A stretch of DNA of 25,367 nucleotides from Actinomycetes bacterium (GTDB lineage: Bacteria > Actinomycetota > Actinomycetes > Actinomycetales > Cellulomonadaceae), in the NCBI GenBank assembly GCA_023388235.1, contig JAEWGQ010000410.1, forward strand, positions 1 to 25,367, read 5' to 3'. Below the pieces are notes generated by a model. It was not told where the DNA came from. It was given only the letters and a program-made list of their open reading frames with translations, and ran no database searches. The translations under genes were made by a program, and so were the position numbers. Every line of letters starts with the position of its first letter. Positions within the stretch are counted from its first letter, which is position 1. Positions 21,545 through 25,367 of the stretch are shown here, piece by piece.

Positions 21545-22564
21545 GTGTGGCCGACGGCTGAACTCCACGTGCACATCGAGGGCACCCTCGACGCCGACCT
21601 GATCCGCGAGCTGGCCGCCCGGCACGGGCTGCCCGTCCCCGCCGGGGCCGGCCGCGGCGCACCGTTCCGCGACCTCCAGGAGTTCCTGGACGTCTACTAC
21701 GCCAACCTCGACGTGCTGCGCACCCGCGCCGACTTCCGCGACCTCGGCGCCCGCTACCTGGACCGCGCCGCCGCCGCCGGCGTCCGGCACGCGGAGGTGT
21801 TCGTGGACCCGCAGTCGCACACCGCCCGCGGCGTGCCCGTGGCCGACGTCCTGCTCGGGCTGACCGACGCCCTGGCCGGCGCGCGGGAGCGGCACGGGAT
21901 GTCCGGCGGGCTGATCGTGTGCTTCCTGCGGCACCTCGGGCCCGACGCCGCGATGGCGACCCTCGAGGCGGTGCTCCCCCACCGGGACCTGCTGCTCGGC
22001 GTCGGCCTGGACTCCAGCGAGGTCGGCTACCCGCCCTCGCTGTTCCGGGAGGTCTACGAGCGGGCCGCCGCCGAGGGCCTGCACCGCGTCGCCCACGCCG
22101 GCGAGGAGGGCGGCCCGGACTACGTCTGGGAGGCGCTGGACGTGCTCGGCGCCGAGCGCATCGACCACGGCAACCGCGCGCTGGAGGACGTCGAGCTCGT
22201 CGCGCACCTGCGCGCCACCGGCACCCCGCTGACCGTGTGCCCGCTGTCCAACGTCGCGCTGCGCACCGCCGGCCCCGACCTCGCGGACCACCCGGTCGCC
22301 GTCATGCTGGACGAGGGGCTGCGCGTGTCCGTGCACTCCGACGACCCCGCGTACTTCGGCGGGTACCTGGACGACAACGTCCGCGCCCTCGTCGCCGCCG
22401 GCACCGTCACCGAGGACCAGGTGGGCGTGCTCGCCGCGCACGCGGTGGTCGCGTCGTTCCTGCCCGACGACGCCAAGGCGGCGCTGCTCGCGGAGATCCG
22501 CGCGCACGCGCTCGCCGCCGGCGCCGCCGTGCCCGCCCTCGCCCGCGACACCGCGGCCGTCTGA
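21545..22564 (+). CDS. Adenosine deaminase superfamily enzyme, probably adenine deaminase
   Basis: A 339-residue zinc-dependent deaminase. Zinc and catalytic residues are ELHVHIEGTL (His8, His10), HAGEE (His184, Glu187), RIDHGN (His208) and HSDDPAYFGGY (Asp266, Asp267). The CPLSN motif (232-236) is also typical. SDDPAYFGGY, rather than the NTDDP of true adenosine deaminases, is what yeast Aah1-type and related bacterial adenine deaminases show, so conversion of adenine (or a modified adenine) to hypoxanthine plus ammonia is likelier than adenosine deamination. The start GTG 21545 lies 7 nt after GGGAG and just before the metal motif, as usual. The PPC-domain gene follows after 6 nt and a PucR regulator, a family often tied to purine catabolism, is convergent. 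Confidence 0.85.
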   Translation: MWPTAELHVHIEGTLDADLIRELAARHGLPVPAGAGRGAPFRDLQEFLDVYYANLDVLRTRADFRDLGARYLDRAAAAGVRHAEVFVDPQSHTARGVPVADVLLGLTDALAGARERHGMSGGLIVCFLRHLGPDAAMATLEAVLPHRDLLLGVGLDSSEVGYPPSLFREVYERAAAEGLHRVAHAGEEGGPDYVWEALDVLGAERIDHGNRALEDVELVAHLRATGTPLTVCPLSNVALRTAGPDLADHPVAVMLDEGLRVSVHSDDPAYFGGYLDDNVRALVAAGTVTEDQVGVLAAHAVVASFLPDDAKAALLAEIRAHALAAGAAVPALARDTAAV

Positions 22565-22570
22565 GGCGCC

Positions 22571-23029
22571 GTGCAGAGCAGCGAGGTCACCACCGGCCGG
22601 CGCGTCGCCGTCGTGCTGGAGCCGGGCGACGAGGTGCTGGCGTCCCTGGCGCGCGCGTGCGCCGACCACGGCATCCGGCAGGGGTTCGTGCCCGTGTTCT
22701 CCGGCGCGTTCCGGTCCGTGCGGTTCATCGCCGCCGACACCCCGGTCGCCGACCAGGAGCCGCCGCTGCCGCAGGAGGTCACCGTCACGTACTCCGAGGG
22801 CATCGGCAGCGGGACGATCCTGTGGGACGCCGACGCCGGGGTCGCGACCCCGCACGTGCACCTGGCGGTCGGGGTGAAGAACGCCGCCGCGGCGGGCTTC
22901 GCCGGGCACCTGCTGGGCGCCGAGGCGCACTACACCGTCGAGGTGCTGGTCGAGGAGGTCGTGGCCCCCGCGCTGCTGCGCGTGCCCGACCCGCGGGCGT
23001 GGGGCATCCCGACCATGCGCTTCGCCTGA
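22571..23029 (+). CDS. PPC/DUF296 domain protein
   Basis: A 152-residue protein consisting of one PPC (plant and prokaryote conserved, DUF296) domain. The typical sequence is RVAVVLEPGDEVLASLARACADHGI at the start and the metal-site-like GVATPHVHLAVGVKN, with His residues near 96-98. In plants this domain accompanies AT-hooks; the bacterial stand-alone form is a small trimeric protein of unknown function, with His residues suggesting metal binding. The GTG at 22571 is 6 nt after the deaminase stop, and the deaminase stop codon overlaps a GAGG, so the two genes are translationally coupled. Its role with the deaminase is unknown. Confidence 0.82.
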   Translation: MQSSEVTTGRRVAVVLEPGDEVLASLARACADHGIRQGFVPVFSGAFRSVRFIAADTPVADQEPPLPQEVTVTYSEGIGSGTILWDADAGVATPHVHLAVGVKNAAAAGFAGHLLGAEAHYTVEVLVEEVVAPALLRVPDPRAWGIPTMRFA

Positions 23030-23038
23030 GACGCCCCG

Positions 23039-24583
23039 CTACCCGGTCTCGTCCAGGCAGACCATCGCGAGGAACAGGTCCACCCGGTCGGCCATCGTGC
23101 CCATGTCCCGGTTCGTCAGCTCCTCGATGCGCGCGATCCGGTACCGCAGCGTGTTCGTGTGCAGGTGCAGCTGGCGCGCGGTCTCCTGCCACGCGCCGCC
23201 GCCGTCGAGGAACGCCCGCAGCGTCCCCACCAGGTCGGCGTGGTGCCGCTCGTCGTAGGACAGCAGCGGCGCCAGCACCTCGCGCGCGTACCCGGACCGC
23301 GTGCTCTCCCCCAGCATCCGCAGCAGGCCGCGGTGCGTCTGCACGTGCAGCGCGGTCGACACCAGCACCGGCTCCGGGCCGGAGACGTTGCGCACCCGCT
23401 CCACGGCCGTCGCGATGGCCGAGTTCAGCCGGCTCACGCCGCTCACCGGGTCGCTGAGGCCCACCCGCAGCTGCCGCCCGGCCAGCAGCAGGTGCGACTC
23501 CGCCGCGAGGTGCTCCGCCAGCGGGCGCTCGTCGTCGCCGGCGCCGTTGACCAGCAGGATCGCGAGGTCCTCGAACCGGCAGCCCAGCACGCGGTGGCCC
23601 CGGGCGGACAGCGTGCGCTGCACGAGCTCCAGCACCGCCGCCCGCGGGAACCGCGGGTCGTCCACGAGCGCCGCCACGATCGTCGTCTCGTCCTGCGGCG
23701 CCATGCCCTCCAGGCGCATCCGCGCGGAGATCGCCCCCGGCGACGCCTCCTGGTCCCGGATCGCCGTCACCAGCGCCGCGACCTGCCCGTCCCGGGTCTC
23801 GCGCCAGCGGGCCGCCAGCTCCATCTCGACCCGCAGCGCGCCGACCAGGGCGTCCAGCGCCAGCGTCACCTCGTCCGAGAACGACCGGTGGTCGCCCCAG
23901 CAGCCCAGGAACCCCGACCGGTCCCGCGCGCCCGTGCGGACCACCGTCGCCGGCCCGTGGTCCCCCGGCACGATGACGCGGCGCTCGTGCTCGCGGGCCA
24001 GCAGCGCGTTCCACTGCTCCGCGACCTGCGCCCGGTCCGGCGCGGCGCCCGCGGACGCCAGCAGCGACCCGGCCTCGTCGATCACCCAGCAGCCGACCGC
24101 GAACTCCGCCGTGAACTGCCCCAGCAGCTCGGCGACGCCCCCGCCCCGGGACACCGTGTCCGCGATCCGCCGGCTGAACCGCATCGTGCGGCTCGCCAGC
24201 CCCGCGGGCGACCCCGGCTGCCGCGCCGCCACCTCGTCCGCGATGCGGCGGAACGACACCCCGGGCGACACCGTCAGCAGGGTCAGGCCGCGGGCGCGGC
24301 ACGTCGCGATCACCTCGTCCGGGATCACGCCGATCTCGATCAGCCCGATGATGAGCGCCGCCACGTCCTGCTGCGCCAGCGCGCCGAGGAACGTCGCCGC
24401 CCCGTCCGGCCGGTCCAGCCACAGCCCCGACGTCAGCACCACGTCACCGGTCGACAGGAACCGCGACGGGTCCGGCAGGTCCGTGATGTACGCCGCGGTG
24501 ACGGGGCGGTCCAGGGCGTCCGGCTCGGCCGCCACCACGCTCAGCCCGAGGTCCGGGAGGGCCAGGAGGTCACGGACGTCCAC
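23039..24583 (-). CDS. PucR-family transcriptional regulator
   Basis: A 514-residue regulator. The N-terminal PucR domain covers about 1-125 (VRDLLALPDLGLSVVA and YITDLPDPSRFLSTGDVVLTSG are diagnostic). A central region of about 150-390 is GAF/CdaR-like, and the C-terminus (about 450-510: FLDGGGAWQETARQLHLHTNTLRYRI) is the HTH_30 DNA-binding domain. Members activate purine catabolism, proline or sugar-acid genes in response to a metabolite or amino-acid depletion. The GTG start at 24583 is the only well-placed one. On its own strand a TACACT sequence (24618-24623) could be a -10. The gene is convergent with the PPC gene (9 bp between stops) and divergent from the NYN gene. It is the best candidate regulator of the deaminase and perhaps of the D-amino-acid operon, by position only. 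Confidence 0.9.
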   Translation of the reverse strand: MDVRDLLALPDLGLSVVAAEPDALDRPVTAAYITDLPDPSRFLSTGDVVLTSGLWLDRPDGAATFLGALAQQDVAALIIGLIEIGVIPDEVIATCRARGLTLLTVSPGVSFRRIADEVAARQPGSPAGLASRTMRFSRRIADTVSRGGGVAELLGQFTAEFAVGCWVIDEAGSLLASAGAAPDRAQVAEQWNALLAREHERRVIVPGDHGPATVVRTGARDRSGFLGCWGDHRSFSDEVTLALDALVGALRVEMELAARWRETRDGQVAALVTAIRDQEASPGAISARMRLEGMAPQDETTIVAALVDDPRFPRAAVLELVQRTLSARGHRVLGCRFEDLAILLVNGAGDDERPLAEHLAAESHLLLAGRQLRVGLSDPVSGVSRLNSAIATAVERVRNVSGPEPVLVSTALHVQTHRGLLRMLGESTRSGYAREVLAPLLSYDERHHADLVGTLRAFLDGGGAWQETARQLHLHTNTLRYRIARIEELTNRDMGTMADRVDLFLAMVCLDETG

Positions 24584-24704
24584 TGCTCACCACCCTGGTC
24601 CTGCTCGGCACCGCGCCAGTGTACGAGGGGCTCCTGGGCACCCCGGCGCGCGGTCCACGGCGCTCGTCCGGCACCGCGGGCCCCGGCGAGGGCAAGATGG
24701 CACG

Positions 24705-25367
24705 GTGAGCACCGACCTGGTCCCCGGCCCCGCGCGCCGCCTGCGCACCGCCCTGTTCGTCGACTTCGACAACGTCTACATCGGCCTGCGCCGGCTGGAC
24801 CCGGACGCCGCGGAGGCGTTCGCGACCGACCCGGGGCACTGGCTCGGCGAGCTCGAGTCCGGCTCCGACGCCGACGGCGACTTCGCCCGCCGGTTCCTCG
24901 TGCGGGCCTGCTACCTCAACCCGTCGGTGTACTCGCGGTTCCGGCCGAACTTCACGCGCGCCGGGTTCCAGGTCGTCGACTGCCCGTCCCTCACGCAGCA
25001 GGGCAAGAGCAGCGCCGACATCAACCTCGTGCTCGACGCGGTCGACGCGCTCGCCGCCGACGCCCGGTACGACGAGTTCGTCATCGTGTCGGCCGACGCC
25101 GACTTCACGCCGCTCGCGCAGCGCTGCCGCGCCGCCGACCGCCGCGTCACGATCATCACGGCGAGCCCCGCCGCGAGCGCCTACCGCGCCGTGGCCGACA
25201 CCGTCATCAACGCCGACGAGCTCGCCGACCTCGTCACCGTCGGCGGCCCGCCGGCCGCGAGCGAGCCCGACCCGGAGCCCGAGGTCACCGCCACGGGCGG
25301 CGGGTCCGGCGCGGGCACCGCGACGGCGGCGCCCGCCCGGGACCAGGCGGCGCCGGCGGCCGCGGGC
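24705..25367 (+). CDS. NYN domain (PIN-like) protein, 5' part
   Basis: The first 221 codons are present; the frame is open to the right edge. Residues 14-165 form a NYN domain: RTALFVDFDNVYIGL (acidic metal-site start), SSADINLVLDAVDAL and FVIVSADADFTPLAQRCRA, which carry the conserved Asp residues of PIN-like nucleases. After about residue 185 the sequence becomes low-complexity Pro/Glu/Ala/Gly-rich (GGPPAASEPDPEPE), a linker that in this family often leads to a LOTUS/OST-HTH RNA-binding domain, which would lie outside the window. The activity is likely RNA cleavage or RNA binding. The GTG 24705 start is the only reasonable one (ATG 24697 meets a stop after three codons); a GAGGG lies 12 nt upstream, a rather long spacing. 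Confidence 0.85.
   Translation, partial: MSTDLVPGPARRLRTALFVDFDNVYIGLRRLDPDAAEAFATDPGHWLGELESGSDADGDFARRFLVRACYLNPSVYSRFRPNFTRAGFQVVDCPSLTQQGKSSADINLVLDAVDALAADARYDEFVIVSADADFTPLAQRCRAADRRVTIITASPAASAYRAVADTVINADELADLVTVGGPPAASEPDPEPEVTATGGGSGAGTATAAPARDQAAPAAAG

Noticed and set aside
1..25367. CRISPR arrays, tRNA or rRNA genes, insertion sequences, phage or integrase genes
   Set aside because: No regularly spaced repeats, RNA gene signatures, transposase motifs or flanking terminal repeats were seen on either strand.

Overview
The window is very GC-rich (roughly three quarters G+C), has short intergenic gaps, many GTG starts and many 4-nt ATGA/GTGA gene overlaps. With SBP-dependent ABC importers, PucR and LacI regulators and a soluble PP2C phosphatase, it looks like the chromosome of a high-GC actinobacterium. 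A Cellulomonas-like member of the Micrococcales is my guess from style only. I see no rRNA, tRNA, CRISPR array, insertion sequence or integrase.

Region 1 (about 1-11510) is a sugar-utilisation locus. On the minus strand are a LacI-family repressor and then a coupled operon: FGGY pentulose kinase, GH116 glycosidase, L-fucose/D-arabinose-type isomerase, and the first 27 codons of a fourth gene that leaves the window. On the plus strand are a GH172 (formerly DUF2961) glycosidase and a carbohydrate ABC importer (lipoprotein binding protein plus two permeases, no ATPase). Three copies of a near-palindromic 14-mer with core ATCGAT precede the kinase operon, the GH172 gene and the importer operon. 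Two of them sit on recognisable promoters, so the LacI protein very probably controls all three units. The combination of GH172, GH116, aldose isomerase and pentulose kinase fits intracellular breakdown of D-arabinan oligosaccharides (the mycobacterial cell-wall type): removal of alpha- and beta-D-arabinofuranose, isomerisation to D-ribulose, then phosphorylation. This is the most interesting hypothesis of the window. The substrate is inferred.

Region 2 (11515-13623) holds a soluble PP2C protein phosphatase, convergent with the sugar importer, and an AIF/ferredoxin-reductase-like FAD oxidoreductase.

Region 3 (13690-21179, minus strand) is one tightly coupled operon: an NMT1/THI5-type binding lipoprotein, ATPase, two different permeases, an N-acyl-D-amino-acid deacylase, a fold-III PLP enzyme of the D-serine dehydratase/D-threonine aldolase type, and an imidazolonepropionase-like amidohydrolase. 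Five successive junctions are 4-nt GTGA overlaps. It probably imports and degrades an N-blocked D-amino-acid-like or related amide compound.

Region 4 (21180-25367) begins with a 365-bp divergent intergenic region. Then come an adenine deaminase-like enzyme and a PPC/DUF296 protein (plus strand), a convergent PucR-family regulator (minus strand), and the start of a NYN-domain (PIN-like) protein that runs off the right edge.
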